The translations under genes and the position numbers were made by a program. DNA of 49,559 nucleotides from Saccharofermentans sp. GTDB lineage: Bacteria > Bacillota > Clostridia > Saccharofermentanales > Saccharofermentanaceae. Position 1 is the first letter of the stretch, and each line of letters begins with the position of its first letter. The notes beneath the pieces are model-generated. The model saw only the letters and a program-made list of their open reading frames with translations. It was not told the origin of the DNA and ran no database searches. Of the stretch, positions 22,884-32,335 are shown piece by piece. The stretch is from the NCBI GenBank assembly GCA_016292215.1, contig JAEFBB010000014.1, forward strand, positions 1-49,559, given 5' to 3'.

Positions 22884-22918
22884 ACGGCCGGAAAACTCTA
22901 TATCTGAAACTCACTCAA

Positions 22919-22950
22919 CAAAAAGAGGCCGCACATTAAGTGCAGCCTCT
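22919..22950 (-). terminator. Terminator of the gap gene
   Basis: On the reverse strand AGAGGCTGCAC and GTGCGGCCTCT form a stem (one G-T pair) with a short loop, followed by TTTTT. It lies 29 bp past the gap stop codon. Confidence 0.88.
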
Positions 22951-22978
22951 TCGAAAATCAGTTTCTTAAAGTCAGCTA

Positions 22979-24013
22979 TTAGCCGAGCTCTGCGAAGTAC
23001 TTGATTGTTCTTACCATCTGAGATGTGTAAGAATTCTCGTTGTCGTACCAAGAAACAACCTGAACGAGGGAGTTGCCGTCATCCATCTTGGAAACCATTG
23101 TCTGGTTAGCATCGAAGAGTGAACCGAACTTCATGCCTACGATGTCAGAAGAAACGAGCTTCTCTTCTGTGTAGCCGAAAGACTCGTTTGTAGCAGCCTT
23201 CATTGCAGCGTTGATGCCGTCAACTGTAGCTTCACCCTTAACAACAGCGTGAAGGATTGTTGTAGAACCTGTGAATGTAGGAACTCTCTGAGCAGCGCCG
23301 ATGAGCTTGCCGTTGAGCTCAGGGATAACAAGGCCGATAGCCTTAGCAGCGCCTGTAGAGTTAGGTACGATGTTAGCAGCACCAGCTCTTGCTCTCTGGA
23401 GGTCACCCTTTCTCTGAGGACCGTCGAGGATCATCTGGTCGCCTGTGTAAGCGTGAACTGTTGTCATGATACCGCTCTGGATTGCAGCGTAATCATTGAG
23501 AGCCTTTGTCATAGGTGCAAGGCAGTTTGTTGTGCAGGAAGCAGCAGAGATGATCTTGTCATCAGCTGTGAGTGTCTCGTGGTTAACGTTGAAAACGATT
23601 GTAGGAAGATCGTTGCCTGCAGGAGCAGAGATAACTACCTTCTTAGCGCCGGCATTGATGTGAGCCTGGCTCTTCTCCTTGGATGTATAGAAACCTGTGC
23701 ACTCGAGAACAACGTCTACACCGAGCTCACCCCAAGGGCAATTGTTAGCGTCAGATTCCTTGTAGATCTTAAGTGTCTTACCGTCTACTGTGATTGTGTT
23801 AGCCTCGTCGTCAGCGGAAACTGTGTGCTTGTTCTCGCCGATTACGCCAGCGTAACCACCCTGTGCTGTGTCATACTTGAGAAGGTGAGCGAGCATGGAA
23901 GGCTTTGTAAGATCGTTGATAGCAACAACCTCATAACCCTCAGCACCGAACATCTGTCTGAAAGCAAGACGACCGATACGACCGAAACCGTTAATCGCAA
24001 CTTTAACTGCCAT
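22979..24013 (-). CDS. gap: Glyceraldehyde-3-phosphate dehydrogenase (344 aa)
   Basis: The glycolytic enzyme that oxidises glyceraldehyde 3-phosphate with NAD+ and phosphate. Seen are the NAD-binding [12 protein letters not shown] at the N-terminus, the catalytic cysteine in [12 protein letters not shown], and the C-terminal domain with [14 protein letters not shown]. The length is normal. TAGGAGG precedes the ATG. Codon use is far more biased than in the neighbours (for example almost only GTT/GTA for Val), as expected of a highly expressed gene. It is a single-gene transcript with its own terminator. Confidence 0.97.
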   Translation of the reverse strand: MAVKVAINGFGRIGRLAFRQMFGAEGYEVVAINDLTKPSMLAHLLKYDTAQGGYAGVIGENKHTVSADDEANTITVDGKTLKIYKESDANNCPWGELGVDVVLECTGFYTSKEKSQAHINAGAKKVVISAPAGNDLPTIVFNVNHETLTADDKIISAASCTTNCLAPMTKALNDYAAIQSGIMTTVHAYTGDQMILDGPQRKGDLQRARAGAANIVPNSTGAAKAIGLVIPELNGKLIGAAQRVPTFTGSTTILHAVVKGEATVDGINAAMKAATNESFGYTEEKLVSSDIVGMKFGSLFDANQTMVSKMDDGNSLVQVVSWYDNENSYTSQMVRTIKYFAELG

Positions 24014-24198
24014 ATTATTTTCCTCCTAAATTCCCGTGAACCGGGTTTGATTTACTGTATGTGCCTTCAAGCACGTGCAAATTTTACTCCATTTACAGGG
24101 GCATTTCCATACGAATTTAATCAATAAATATTTAAATAAAGGCGAATTTGAGCGAATTGCCACGATTTTCCTTCAAACGATTTTTGTTTTGAAGAATG
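24014..24198 (-). promoter_or_regulatory. Leader and promoter region of gap
   Basis: A TAAAAT on the reverse strand (near 24088-24083) is the best -10 candidate, with a poor -35. The leader after it contains two small hairpins, GTGC/GCAC and CCCG/CGGG, before the ribosome site. The rest is AT-rich with no gene. Confidence 0.35.
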
Positions 24199-25257
24199 CT
24201 ACCTGATTTTGCCGCCTCCGATGACGCGGAAGGCCTCATCGTAGAACACCGCAGACTGTCCCGGAGACACTCCCTTTACCGCCTGATCGAGCGTTACCTT
24301 AACCGTTCCGTCAGGCATTGCCTCGAGCGTTGCAGGCCTTGCAGGCTGGTGGTAGCGCGCTTTCGCAAGGCACCTTGTCTTCTCGCCGGACCCGAGCGGC
24401 TCGATGCTCTGGTAGTTCACGTTCCTGCAGAAGAAGGTATCGCACAGGAGCGAATCTTCCGAGCCGAGCACGACCGTGTTGTCTTCCGGGCAGATCCTCT
24501 TGACGAACGCGGGATAGCCGAGCGCGATGCCGAGGCCCTTGCGCTGCCCTACCGTGTACTGGTAGATGCCCTTATGCCTGCCGAGGACATTGCCTTCCTC
24601 GTCGACAAAATTGCCTTCTCCCGGGAGCGGCTTATCACTGTAAGAACCGATGAAGTCCGTGTACCTGCCTTCCGCGACAAAGCATATCTCCTGCGAGTCC
24701 TCTTTGTCCGCACAGGGAAGGCCCGCGTCTCTCGCAATCTGCCTGACCTCATCCTTGGTGTATCCTCCGAGGGGCATCAGCGTTCTGGCGAGCTGCTCCT
24801 GCGTTAGCTTGTAGAGCATGTATGTCTGGTCCTTGGCAGCGTGATCCGCCATGCGGACGGTATATCTTCCGTTCTCCAGATGATCGACAAAAGCATAGTG
24901 TCCGGTCGCGACATACTCCGCACCGAAAACATCCGCCAGCTCCATCATCTTGGCCCACTTGACGTACCTGTTGCACTCGATGCACGGGTTGGGCGTAAGG
25001 CCCTGAAGATAGTCGTCTACAAAGGGTCTTACCACGTTCTCGTCAAAGAGCATCGTACAGTTGTGGGGGTGGTATTTTATGTCCAGTATCCCGCAGGTGC
25101 GCCTGGCTTCATCTATCTCGCAGCATCTGCTGTCTTCGTCATCGCTGCCCCATACGCGGAGCGTCACGCCCAGGACTTCATATCCCTGCTGCTTGAGCAG
25201 ATACGCCGCCACGGCGCTGTCTACTCCTCCGGACATTCCGACGATGACTTTTGTCAT
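24199..25257 (-). CDS. mnmA: tRNA-specific 2-thiouridylase MnmA (352 aa)
   Basis: The enzyme puts sulphur on C2 of U34 in tRNAs for Lys, Glu and Gln. Seen are the PP-loop VGMSGGVDSAVA, the tRNA-recognition region with NPCIECNRYVKW, and EDSQEICFV with the second catalytic cysteine. The C-terminal beta barrel closes the normal length. The ATG overlaps the trmB stop by 4 bp. It is the last gene of an alaS-HIT-trmB-mnmA transcript. Confidence 0.96.
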   Translation of the reverse strand: MTKVIVGMSGGVDSAVAAYLLKQQGYEVLGVTLRVWGSDDEDSRCCEIDEARRTCGILDIKYHPHNCTMLFDENVVRPFVDDYLQGLTPNPCIECNRYVKWAKMMELADVFGAEYVATGHYAFVDHLENGRYTVRMADHAAKDQTYMLYKLTQEQLARTLMPLGGYTKDEVRQIARDAGLPCADKEDSQEICFVAEGRYTDFIGSYSDKPLPGEGNFVDEEGNVLGRHKGIYQYTVGQRKGLGIALGYPAFVKRICPEDNTVVLGSEDSLLCDTFFCRNVNYQSIEPLGSGEKTRCLAKARYHQPARPATLEAMPDGTVKVTLDQAVKGVSPGQSAVFYDEAFRVIGGGKIR

Positions 25258-25904
25258 TGCATTACCGCTACGACTCTCTTGATGGGGATACCCTGATCTG
25301 CGAACTTCTGCTCGAACTCGGTCCTTATGTTGTCCTTCTCATACTCGCTGTTATGGAGGTCTCTCGTGACCTCTGTCAGGGCAAAGCCGCACTCTTCGAA
25401 CTCACCAAGGGAGAAGTCGAAGAGCTCGTCGTTATCCGTCTTGAAGCAGACGGAAGAACCCTTCTTCATCATGACCTTGTACTTATCGAGGAACGCCCTG
25501 TAGGTAAGCCTTCTCTTGGGCTTGTTCTGCCTCGTCCAGGGATCCGAGAAGTTCAGGTATATCCTGTCTATCTCATCCTCATCGAAATAATTCTCTATCA
25601 GCCCCGCGTCTCCTCTGATGAAGAACAGGTTGGGGAGCTCCATCTCGTGCGCCTTCTCCACTGCCGCGAGAGTAACGGATGCATCGCGCTCCATGGCGAT
25701 GTACAGCACCTCGGGATGAGCCGCTGCCATCTCCGTGCAGAACTTGCCCTTGCCGCATCCTATCTCGAGCCACACCGGAACATCTTCTGCAAAGCCGCAG
25801 GCCTGTCTCCAGTGACCCTTGTTGAGCATCGGTTCGTCGAACCAACGCTCTTTGCATCTCTCCATACGCGCAGGGATATTGCGCTTCGCCCTCATCCTGG
25901 TCAT
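25254..25904 (-). CDS. trmB: tRNA (guanine-N7)-methyltransferase TrmB (216 aa)
   Basis: The enzyme forms m7G46 in the tRNA variable loop, using S-adenosylmethionine. The SAM site is WLEIGCGKGKFC, the family signature is YLNFSDPWTRQNKPKRRLT with the catalytic Asp in SDPW, and the N-terminal basic part (MTRMRAKRNIPAR) is typical. Two ATGs, three codons apart, are possible starts. It overlaps mnmA by 4 bp and starts 4 bp after the HIT gene stop. Confidence 0.95.
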   Translation of the reverse strand: MTRMRAKRNIPARMERCKERWFDEPMLNKGHWRQACGFAEDVPVWLEIGCGKGKFCTEMAAAHPEVLYIAMERDASVTLAAVEKAHEMELPNLFFIRGDAGLIENYFDEDEIDRIYLNFSDPWTRQNKPKRRLTYRAFLDKYKVMMKKGSSVCFKTDNDELFDFSLGEFEECGFALTEVTRDLHNSEYEKDNIRTEFEQKFADQGIPIKRVVAVMQ

Positions 25905-25908
25905 GAGA

Positions 25909-26250
25909 TCAGATGAGCCTCTCCGTAAGCTCTACGCCGCCGATGACATGGAAGTGAACGTGCATGACTGTCTGGCCTGCACCTTCACCGCAGTTGTTGA
26001 TGGTCCTGTAAGCGCCTTCTATGCCCTTGATCTTTGCCACTTCGGCTACTGCCTTGGTGATCTCTGCGGAATAGAGCGCGCCCTCGGGATCGGATGCCAG
26101 TTCGTTCATGTTCGCGAAGTGCTTCTTGGGAACGACGAGCACATGAACGGGTGCTACCGGATTGATGTCGTTGAAGCAGAGAACGTAGTCGTTCTCGTAT
26201 ACTTTCGTTGAAGGGATCTTGCCCTCTACTATGTCACAGAATAAGCACAT
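25909..26250 (-). CDS. HIT-family nucleotide hydrolase (113 aa)
   Basis: A small Hint/HinT-type protein that hydrolyses AMP-linked compounds, such as aminoacyl adenylates. The histidine triad is present in MHVHFHVIGG, preceded by the conserved CIVPKKH-like segment (HVLVVPKKHF). An N-terminal CLFCDIVEGKI with two cysteines fits the zinc-site form. AAAGGAG stands 8 nt before the ATG. Its place between alaS and trmB agrees with HinT acting on products of tRNA synthetases. Confidence 0.95.
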   Translation of the reverse strand: MCLFCDIVEGKIPSTKVYENDYVLCFNDINPVAPVHVLVVPKKHFANMNELASDPEGALYSAEITKAVAEVAKIKGIEGAYRTINNCGEGAGQTVMHVHFHVIGGVELTERLI

Positions 26251-26262
26251 GTCGGTTCTCCT

Positions 26263-28953
26263 TTATGCGTTGACCTGAGAGGAAAGCACTTCCTCTGCCT
26301 TTGCAAGAGCGTCATCTAACTTGCTTACGTCCTTACCGCCGGCCTGAGCCATGTCGGGACGTCCGCCGCCACCGCCGCCGGCAACCTTTGCAGCTTCCTT
26401 GATGATGTTGCCGCAGTGAGCACCCTTATCTACGGCAGACTTTGTAGCCATTGCCGTGAACAGGAGCTTGTCCTCACCCTTTGCAGCGAGGAAGACAACA
26501 CCGCATTCGAGCTTGTCGCGGATCTTGTCTGCCGTATCTCTGAGAGCTGCGGCATCTGCGGCATCGCAGGAAGCGATGACAGCCTTAACGCCGCCCAGAT
26601 CCTTCGCGGTCTTTACGGCATCGTCGGCAAAAGAACCTGCCTTTGCCTTGTTGATGTCTGCTATCTCCTTCTCGAGAGTCTTGACCTCAGCGTGGAGCGC
26701 ATCGATCCTCTCGCAGATCTTATCCTTGGGTGTCTTAAGTGCGGAAGCAGCTTCGTCGAGGAGCGCTCTGTCCGCCTTGTTCATCTCATAACATCTCGCG
26801 CCGGTAACGGCCTCGATCCTTCTGATGCCGGCTGCGATGCCTGCCTCGGATACGATCCTGAACTGGCCGATCTGCGCACTGTTCGTAAGGTGCGTACCGC
26901 CGCAGAACTCGAGATCGAACGGATCGCTGAAGTCGCCTACTGATACGACTCTTACGACCTCGCCGTACTTCTCGCCGAAGATGGCCGTAGCGCCGAGCTT
27001 CTTTGCTTCTTCGATGGCGAGGACCTTGGTCTCTACGGGGAGCGCCTGAAGGACTACGTCATTGACCATCTCCTCGACCTTCGCGATCTCTTCGGCTGTC
27101 ATTGCCTGGGGATGGTTGAAGTCGAATCTCAGACGGTCTGAACCGACGTAAGAACCTGCCTGTTCGACATAGTCTCCGAGCACCTTCTGAAGCGATGCCA
27201 GGAGGATGTGCGTTGCAGTGTGGTTCCTTGCGATCGCAAGTCTTGTCTTCTTATCTACTTCGATGCTTACGGTCTCGCCTGTTTTGACTGTACCCTTTAC
27301 GACCTTGAGCGTGTGGAGGTACTTGCCTGCAGCATCCTTGTCTACCGAGATGACATCCGCTTCGAAGCCGGATGTGAAGATCTTACCTTCGTCGTGGATC
27401 TGACCGCCCATCGTAGCATAGAGGACAGTCTTGTCGCAAACTGCGATGATGTCGTCGCCTTCCGAAGCGCTGTCTGCGACCTGAAGACTGCCGTCTTCTC
27501 CTGCCTTGAGGATGTAGATGACTTTCGCGTCGCACTTAAGGTTGTCGTAGCCGTCGTACTCGGTGCCGTTGGTGTCTTTCGCGACCTCCTCGGGGATCTC
27601 GTTTACGCCGAGAGCAAGATCGCCCTTTGCCTTTGTTGCGGCCCTCGCGGTCTCCTTCTGCTTCTCCATTGCAGCCTTGAAGCCTTCCTCGTCTACCTTG
27701 AGGCCTTCTTCTTCTGCCATCTCGACGGTAAGCTCTATCGGGAAGCCGAAAGTATCGTAAAGATAGAATGCCGAATCACCGTCGATCTCGCCTGCACCGG
27801 ACTGCTTCTTGTCATCCAGGATCTTCTTGAACTCCTTGATGCCGTTCTCGAGCGTGCTCTCGAATCTTGCGATCTCCTTGTCGAGCTCGTTCAGGATGAA
27901 GTCACGGTTCTTTGCAAGGAGCGGATAGCTGTCGTCATATACGCTGTCGATGTAGATCTTGGCAAGACCTAAGATCTGCTCCGTCGACATGCCGAGTGTC
28001 CTTGCGTGTCTTACGGCACGTCTGATGAGACGTCTTAAAACATAGCCTGCACCTGCGTTGGAAGGAACGAGCTTGGCAGCGTCGCCTATCAGCATGACGC
28101 TAGTACGGATGTGGTCAGCAAGGATCCTCATGGACTTTGTGAGCTTCTCGTCCTGGTCATACTTTGTGCCGGAAGCGTTCTCGATATATGCGATGGCATC
28201 GGTAAAGAGGTCTGTCTTATAGACATCCTTCGTACCGTTCAGGAATGCGAGGATCCTCTCGAGACCCCAGCCTGTATCAACGTTCTTCTGCTTGAGCGGC
28301 GTGAGGTGTCCGTCCTGATGCTTCTCATACTGCATGAAGACGTCGTTGCCGATCTCCGTGTACTTGCCGCATGAGCATCCGGGACCGCAGTCCGGGCCGC
28401 AGTCGGGAACGTCTGCGATATAGAACATCTCGCTGTCCGGACCGCAGGGACCGTACTCCAATCCCCACCAGTTATCGTCTGCTCCGAGGTAGTAGATGTT
28501 CTCGGGCTTGAAGCCGGACGCGATCCTGTACTGTGCGCCTTCCTCATCTCTGGGAGCGTTCTCGTCGCCCGCGAAAACAGTCGCTGCAAGGTGGTCGTTA
28601 TCAAAACCGAACACATCCGTGAGCAGCTCGTAGCTCCACTGGCATCTCTCCTTCTTGAAGTAGTCACCGAGGCTCCAGGATCCCATCATCTCGAAGAAAG
28701 TAACGTGGCTCCTGTCTCCTACTGAATCGATATCGTTTGTACGGACACAGCCCTGAACATTGCAGAGCCTTGTTCCCATGGGGTGCTTCTCTCCGAGAAG
28801 GTAAGGCATCAGCGGCTGCATTCCCGCGACGTTGAACAATACTCCTGTTGAACCGTCGGATACCAGTGATACGGCACCTACATCAACATGGCCTCTCTGG
28901 ATGTAAAATTCCTTCCAGGTCTTTCTGAGTTCTTTGGAAGTAAACTGTCTCAT
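26263..28953 (-). CDS. alaS: Alanyl-tRNA synthetase (896 aa)
   Basis: The enzyme charges tRNA-Ala. Seen in order are the class II catalytic core (RKTWKEFYIQRGH, then LFNVAGMQPLMPYL), a Cys-rich insertion (CGPDCGPGCSCG), the editing domain with HTATHIL and CGGTHL, the coiled-coil region, and the C-terminal domain with KVAGGGGGGRPDMAQ. The length is normal. AAGGAG lies 7 nt before the ATG. A promoter of its own lies at 28990-29018, and it heads the alaS-HIT-trmB-mnmA operon. Confidence 0.97.
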   Translation of the reverse strand: MRQFTSKELRKTWKEFYIQRGHVDVGAVSLVSDGSTGVLFNVAGMQPLMPYLLGEKHPMGTRLCNVQGCVRTNDIDSVGDRSHVTFFEMMGSWSLGDYFKKERCQWSYELLTDVFGFDNDHLAATVFAGDENAPRDEEGAQYRIASGFKPENIYYLGADDNWWGLEYGPCGPDSEMFYIADVPDCGPDCGPGCSCGKYTEIGNDVFMQYEKHQDGHLTPLKQKNVDTGWGLERILAFLNGTKDVYKTDLFTDAIAYIENASGTKYDQDEKLTKSMRILADHIRTSVMLIGDAAKLVPSNAGAGYVLRRLIRRAVRHARTLGMSTEQILGLAKIYIDSVYDDSYPLLAKNRDFILNELDKEIARFESTLENGIKEFKKILDDKKQSGAGEIDGDSAFYLYDTFGFPIELTVEMAEEEGLKVDEEGFKAAMEKQKETARAATKAKGDLALGVNEIPEEVAKDTNGTEYDGYDNLKCDAKVIYILKAGEDGSLQVADSASEGDDIIAVCDKTVLYATMGGQIHDEGKIFTSGFEADVISVDKDAAGKYLHTLKVVKGTVKTGETVSIEVDKKTRLAIARNHTATHILLASLQKVLGDYVEQAGSYVGSDRLRFDFNHPQAMTAEEIAKVEEMVNDVVLQALPVETKVLAIEEAKKLGATAIFGEKYGEVVRVVSVGDFSDPFDLEFCGGTHLTNSAQIGQFRIVSEAGIAAGIRRIEAVTGARCYEMNKADRALLDEAASALKTPKDKICERIDALHAEVKTLEKEIADINKAKAGSFADDAVKTAKDLGGVKAVIASCDAADAAALRDTADKIRDKLECGVVFLAAKGEDKLLFTAMATKSAVDKGAHCGNIIKEAAKVAGGGGGGRPDMAQAGGKDVSKLDDALAKAEEVLSSQVNA

Positions 28954-28989
28954 TCGGTGATACTCCTTAAATATAAATCAAACTAAAGG

Positions 28990-29018
28990 ATTATAAATCT
29001 TAGAAATGGCTTTTGCAA
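28990..29018 (-). promoter_or_regulatory. Promoter of the alaS operon
   Basis: On the reverse strand TTGCAA (29018-29013), 17 bp, then TATAAT (28995-28990). The -35 box touches the end of the WYL gene, and alaS begins 37 bp after the -10 box. Confidence 0.75.
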
Positions 29019-30098
29019 TCAACTGCACTGTTTGGCGAGTTTGTCGATATAATCGCGGAACTTCTCCTTGACGTCGGTGTTGTCGATCCTTAAGCTTACG
29101 CCTTCGAAAGTGACGATCTCGAACAGGGCCGTATAGAGCGTCGGGACATTGGCGACATCGAACTCGAGGCCGAGCTTGCCCGATGAGAGCTGGCTGTCGT
29201 TGATCCGCAGTGCCGGGCCGATCTTGTCGACGATGGCATTGTATGCCTGCAGGACTTTCTTGAGGCTCTCGCCCGTAAGCATGATCCTGAGCCTGATCTT
29301 CGTATCCGAGGAGTACGCAGAGAGCGAGTTGCCGAGGAACTCGTCGACCATCTTCTTCTGGGCGCCTGCAGACGAGAACGCTTTGTACTTCTCCTTATCG
29401 TCGGTATAGACGCAGTTGGATACCTTGTCCAGACGGTATCTTCTCATGGCTTTCCTGAGTGCTTCGTTGGTATTGTCTTTTACCTCATTGTGATCGATCG
29501 CTATCAGGTAGTAGTTGTTGTTTGCCCAGTCGAGTACGAGCGGCGAGACGATCTTGTCGCTCTTCTCCACGACATCCCTGCCGAGCTTATATCCGTAGGT
29601 CACCTTGAGCGCATGTCTCTCATCGATCGCGCTCCTTATCGTGTTCAGCCATCCGATGCTCTTCTGTGCGATCTTGCCGTTACGGCTGTAGAGTTCGCGG
29701 CTTCTCGATACCGTGCCGAAATACGCCGGATAGTTCTCTCTTATCTTGTCGCAGATGGACGTATCGGTGAAGCTCGTCGTGTTGATCGCGTCGACGATGA
29801 GCCTTGCCTCGTCGAGCGTTATCTCATCTTCCAGCTGGCTCTTCTTGTACTTCTTGCCGTCCAGGTAGATCCACGCATCGCCGCCCTTGATCTTGTGGCG
29901 CTTGCCGACGTATTCATTGATCTTGCTGATATCCGAATAGATGGACTTGCGCTCGAAGGTATAGTTCAGTTCGTTCTCCAGATAGCCCGTGAGCTCCGCG
30001 ATCGTCACCCCGGAGTTATCGTCAAAAGCATTGATCTCCTTAAGGAAATACTCGTAGATGTACAAGATCTTAAGCTTGGATAATTCACTGTTTGCCAT
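29019..30098 (-). CDS. WYL-domain transcriptional regulator (359 aa)
   Basis: An N-terminal winged helix (residues about 5-75, with ERKSIYSDISKINEYVGK) is followed by a WYL domain, visible as DWANNNYYLIAID and RRYRLDKVSN, and a WCX-like end. WYL regulators sense nucleic-acid or nucleotide ligands and control, among others, defence and DNA-repair genes; no such genes are near here. AGGAGG precedes the ATG. A candidate self-operator lies at 30134-30163. Confidence 0.92.
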   Translation of the reverse strand: MANSELSKLKILYIYEYFLKEINAFDDNSGVTIAELTGYLENELNYTFERKSIYSDISKINEYVGKRHKIKGGDAWIYLDGKKYKKSQLEDEITLDEARLIVDAINTTSFTDTSICDKIRENYPAYFGTVSRSRELYSRNGKIAQKSIGWLNTIRSAIDERHALKVTYGYKLGRDVVEKSDKIVSPLVLDWANNNYYLIAIDHNEVKDNTNEALRKAMRRYRLDKVSNCVYTDDKEKYKAFSSAGAQKKMVDEFLGNSLSAYSSDTKIRLRIMLTGESLKKVLQAYNAIVDKIGPALRINDSQLSSGKLGLEFDVANVPTLYTALFEIVTFEGVSLRIDNTDVKEKFRDYIDKLAKQCS

Positions 30099-30133
30099 GG
30101 TGTCACCTCCTGCCGGATACCGGCTGTATTTGC

Positions 30134-30163
30134 ATGGTAAGATTGTACCATTAAACGTACAGT
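30134..30163. promoter_or_regulatory. Overlapping inverted repeats upstream of the WYL gene
   Basis: ATGGTA and TACCAT (30134-30151) flank six bases, and TGTAC and GTACA (30145-30162) flank eight. They overlap a TACAAT (-10-like) on the reverse strand, so a bound protein would block transcription of the WYL gene. GTACAGT recurs near 30191. Confidence 0.45.
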
Positions 30164-30257
30164 CAGCGGAAGAAGGTCCGTCACGTCAGATGTACAGTAA
30201 TGCGGCGGAGACTTCGGGCACTATCACGAAGTCTGCCGGCGAGCAACAGCGTAAAAA

Positions 30258-30286
30258 CGGGGCCGTCCGCCAAGCAGACAGCCCCG
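30258..30286 (-). terminator. Terminator of the 30297-30887 gene
   Basis: On the reverse strand CGGGGC and GCCCCG form the outer stem, GTC/GAC the inner one, followed by TTTTT. It lies about 10 bp past the stop codon. Confidence 0.88.
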
Positions 30287-30296
30287 CGCAGCCCTG

Positions 30297-30887
30297 TCAG
30301 GCACTCACAGCGGAAGGCTCGGCTTCCCCGGATGCATCGGCATCCTCGAACTCATCGAGAACATCGCCCGAGCCGTCTTCGTCAGCAGCCTTGTCCTCAC
30401 TGCCGGCATCACCGTCGGTGCGGTGCGGCTCCGTGTACTCATGCTTCTCCTGCTTCTCGTAGCTTTTGACCACGGGGCTGTCGGAAGCCTTGGACGAACC
30501 GCCGGACTTCTCGCGGTTCATCATGGTGACGACGGAAGACCTCAGCATCCTCTTCATCGTCTCGATGTCATCGACCAGCTCGTCGTGGCCGTCGCACTTG
30601 ATATCGACTGCCGCGATGAGTCTCATGCACTCGAGTGCTTTCGCCGAAGCGTAGAAGGCATTCTTCAGATGGTCGATGAACTCGGGCGTGGAGAAGGCAC
30701 CCTTGATGAAGTTGGCCTCGTAATCGAGTTCCAGCGCCTGCGTGACAAGGCGCTCGGCGAGGGTGTGATGTCCCTTCGCGCGGAGCTGGCAGGCATAGAT
30801 GTAGCAGTTCGCCATGAAATCGTACGCCATCTTGGTCATCTCGGGCTTTGACTGTCCCTTCTGCTGTTCATTTGTAGTAGTGCTCAT
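30297..30887 (-). CDS. Four-helix-bundle-like protein with acidic tail (196 aa)
   Basis: Residues 15-125 look all-helical and resemble the four-helix-bundle (S23 / 23S rRNA intervening-sequence protein) family: KMAYDFMANCYIYACQL, then a region with LKNAFYASAKALECMRLI. Residues 130-196 are acidic, Ser/Gly rich and probably disordered. The family assignment is tentative. AGGAGG lies 8 nt before the ATG. The gene is alone, with a terminator just behind it and the tandem repeats of 30970-30999 upstream. Confidence 0.65.
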   Translation of the reverse strand: MSTTTNEQQKGQSKPEMTKMAYDFMANCYIYACQLRAKGHHTLAERLVTQALELDYEANFIKGAFSTPEFIDHLKNAFYASAKALECMRLIAAVDIKCDGHDELVDDIETMKRMLRSSVVTMMNREKSGGSSKASDSPVVKSYEKQEKHEYTEPHRTDGDAGSEDKAADEDGSGDVLDEFEDADASGEAEPSAVSA

Positions 30888-30969
30888 AAAAATTCCTCCT
30901 TCAGGAACGATTTTTCAGAGCTGCAGCCTCCTTACCGTAAATGCTATCAGGAAATCAGCCCGAAAAACC

Positions 30970-30999
30970 CGACAAAAACCGACAAAAACCGACAAAACC
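30970..30999. repeat. Three 10-bp tandem repeats resembling Spo0A boxes
   Basis: CGACAAAAAC occurs twice in direct tandem and a third time as CGACAAAACC, with a decayed fourth copy (CGAAAAACC) before them. On the reverse strand each unit contains TTTTGTCGG, close to the Spo0A box TTGTCGAA, and all are 10 bp apart, as in known tandem 0A sites. They lie between divergent genes (30887 and 31055). Confidence 0.55.
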
Positions 31000-31054
31000 T
31001 CCCCATGCCGTGATAGAATATAAAACGCTTTTTTGAAATGACGGAGGGAATGAT

Positions 31055-32335
31055 ATGAAGATATATGACGGTATAGGATGCGCAGCTCCCGATATGCTTT
31101 TCCCAAAGGACGGCACAGACCTTTCCAAGTGGTCGGTAATAGCCTGCGACCAGTACACATCGGAACCCGAATACTGGAAGGCAGCAGAGGAGTTCGCAGG
31201 TGATGCACCGTCTGCACTTAAGCTCGTTCTGCCAGAGGTCTACTTGGGCTCCGACAGCGAAGAGTCAAGACTGGCAGGCATCGCTTCCAATATCGGAAAA
31301 TATCTCGAGGACGGAACGCTCAGACAGCTTCCCGAGGGCTTCATGCTCGTAGACAGGAAGACTCCCGTTCACGAATCGCGCAAGGGCCTCGTTATGGCCA
31401 TCGATCTCGAACAGTATGAATATGCTCCCGGCAACAAGGCCATGTGCCGCGCTACGGAGGGCACCGTTCTGTCCAGGATCCCGCCCAGGATCAAGATCCG
31501 CGCGAATGCCGCGATCGAGCTTCCGCATATAATGATACTTATCGATGACCCAGAAGACACGGTCATCGGCGCTGCTTTCGACAAGGCTGCAAAGGCAGGC
31601 ATCGCGCCGCTTTACGATACTCCCCTCATGATGGATTCAGGTTCCATCAGAGGCACTCTCATCGAGTCATCGAGCGATATCGCAGACGGCATCGTCTCCG
31701 CTCTCGAAGCACTTAAGGCAAAGTCATCCGACGGTCTTCTCTATCTCGTCGGCGACGGCAACCATTCTCTTGCTTCCGCGAAAGCGCACTGGGAGAACGT
31801 CAGGAAGGACCTTACAGGCGACGACCTCAAGACACATCCCGCGAGATACGCTCTTGCGGAGATCGTCAACATCCACGACGCAGGTCTCGAGTTCGAGCCT
31901 ATCCACAGGGTCGTTTTCGGGATCAGTGCAGATGAGTTCATCGAGGGGGCGAAGTTCTTCTTTGAAGAGAACGGCGTGACCGTAGCGGATGCCCCCGTCG
32001 AAGGACAGCAGAGCTTCGCGGTAACGACAGCAGATAAGAATACATATATAAGCCTTGCCGAGCCCCCGCACTCGCTTGCGGTCGGATCGGTACAGCTCTT
32101 CATCGACAGCCTCGTGGAAGACAACGAGGGCATATCCGTCGACTATATCCACGGCGAGGATTCCGTAAGGGCTCTCGCAGGCACCGAGAACACGGGCATA
32201 CTCCTCCCTGCAATCTCGAGATCGTCTTTCTTCGATGAGGTCAGGACGGCGGGCGTATATCCGCGCAAGACATTCTCCATGGGAGAGGCATTTGAGAAGC
32301 GTTTCTACATGGAGGCAAGGAAGATCACCAGATGA
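31055..32335 (+). CDS. DUF1015 family protein (426 aa)
   Basis: The family is recognised by GDGNHSLASAKAHWE in the middle, an N-terminal FPKDGTDLSKWSVIACDQYTS-type start and a Glu/Asp rich centre. Its biochemical role is not known; in many clostridia it lies next to serine-synthesis genes, and here such genes are only 5 kb away on the other strand. GGAGGG stands 7 nt before the ATG. The next gene overlaps by 4 bp. Confidence 0.9.
   Translation: MKIYDGIGCAAPDMLFPKDGTDLSKWSVIACDQYTSEPEYWKAAEEFAGDAPSALKLVLPEVYLGSDSEESRLAGIASNIGKYLEDGTLRQLPEGFMLVDRKTPVHESRKGLVMAIDLEQYEYAPGNKAMCRATEGTVLSRIPPRIKIRANAAIELPHIMILIDDPEDTVIGAAFDKAAKAGIAPLYDTPLMMDSGSIRGTLIESSSDIADGIVSALEALKAKSSDGLLYLVGDGNHSLASAKAHWENVRKDLTGDDLKTHPARYALAEIVNIHDAGLEFEPIHRVVFGISADEFIEGAKFFFEENGVTVADAPVEGQQSFAVTTADKNTYISLAEPPHSLAVGSVQLFIDSLVEDNEGISVDYIHGEDSVRALAGTENTGILLPAISRSSFFDEVRTAGVYPRKTFSMGEAFEKRFYMEARKITR

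Noticed and set aside
24199..25904. Long forward-strand frames opposite mnmA, trmB, gap and alaS as genes
   Set aside because: They are antisense shadows of clearly identified conserved genes.
30970..30999. CRISPR-like or large tandem repeat
   Set aside because: The unit is only 10 bp with no spacers.
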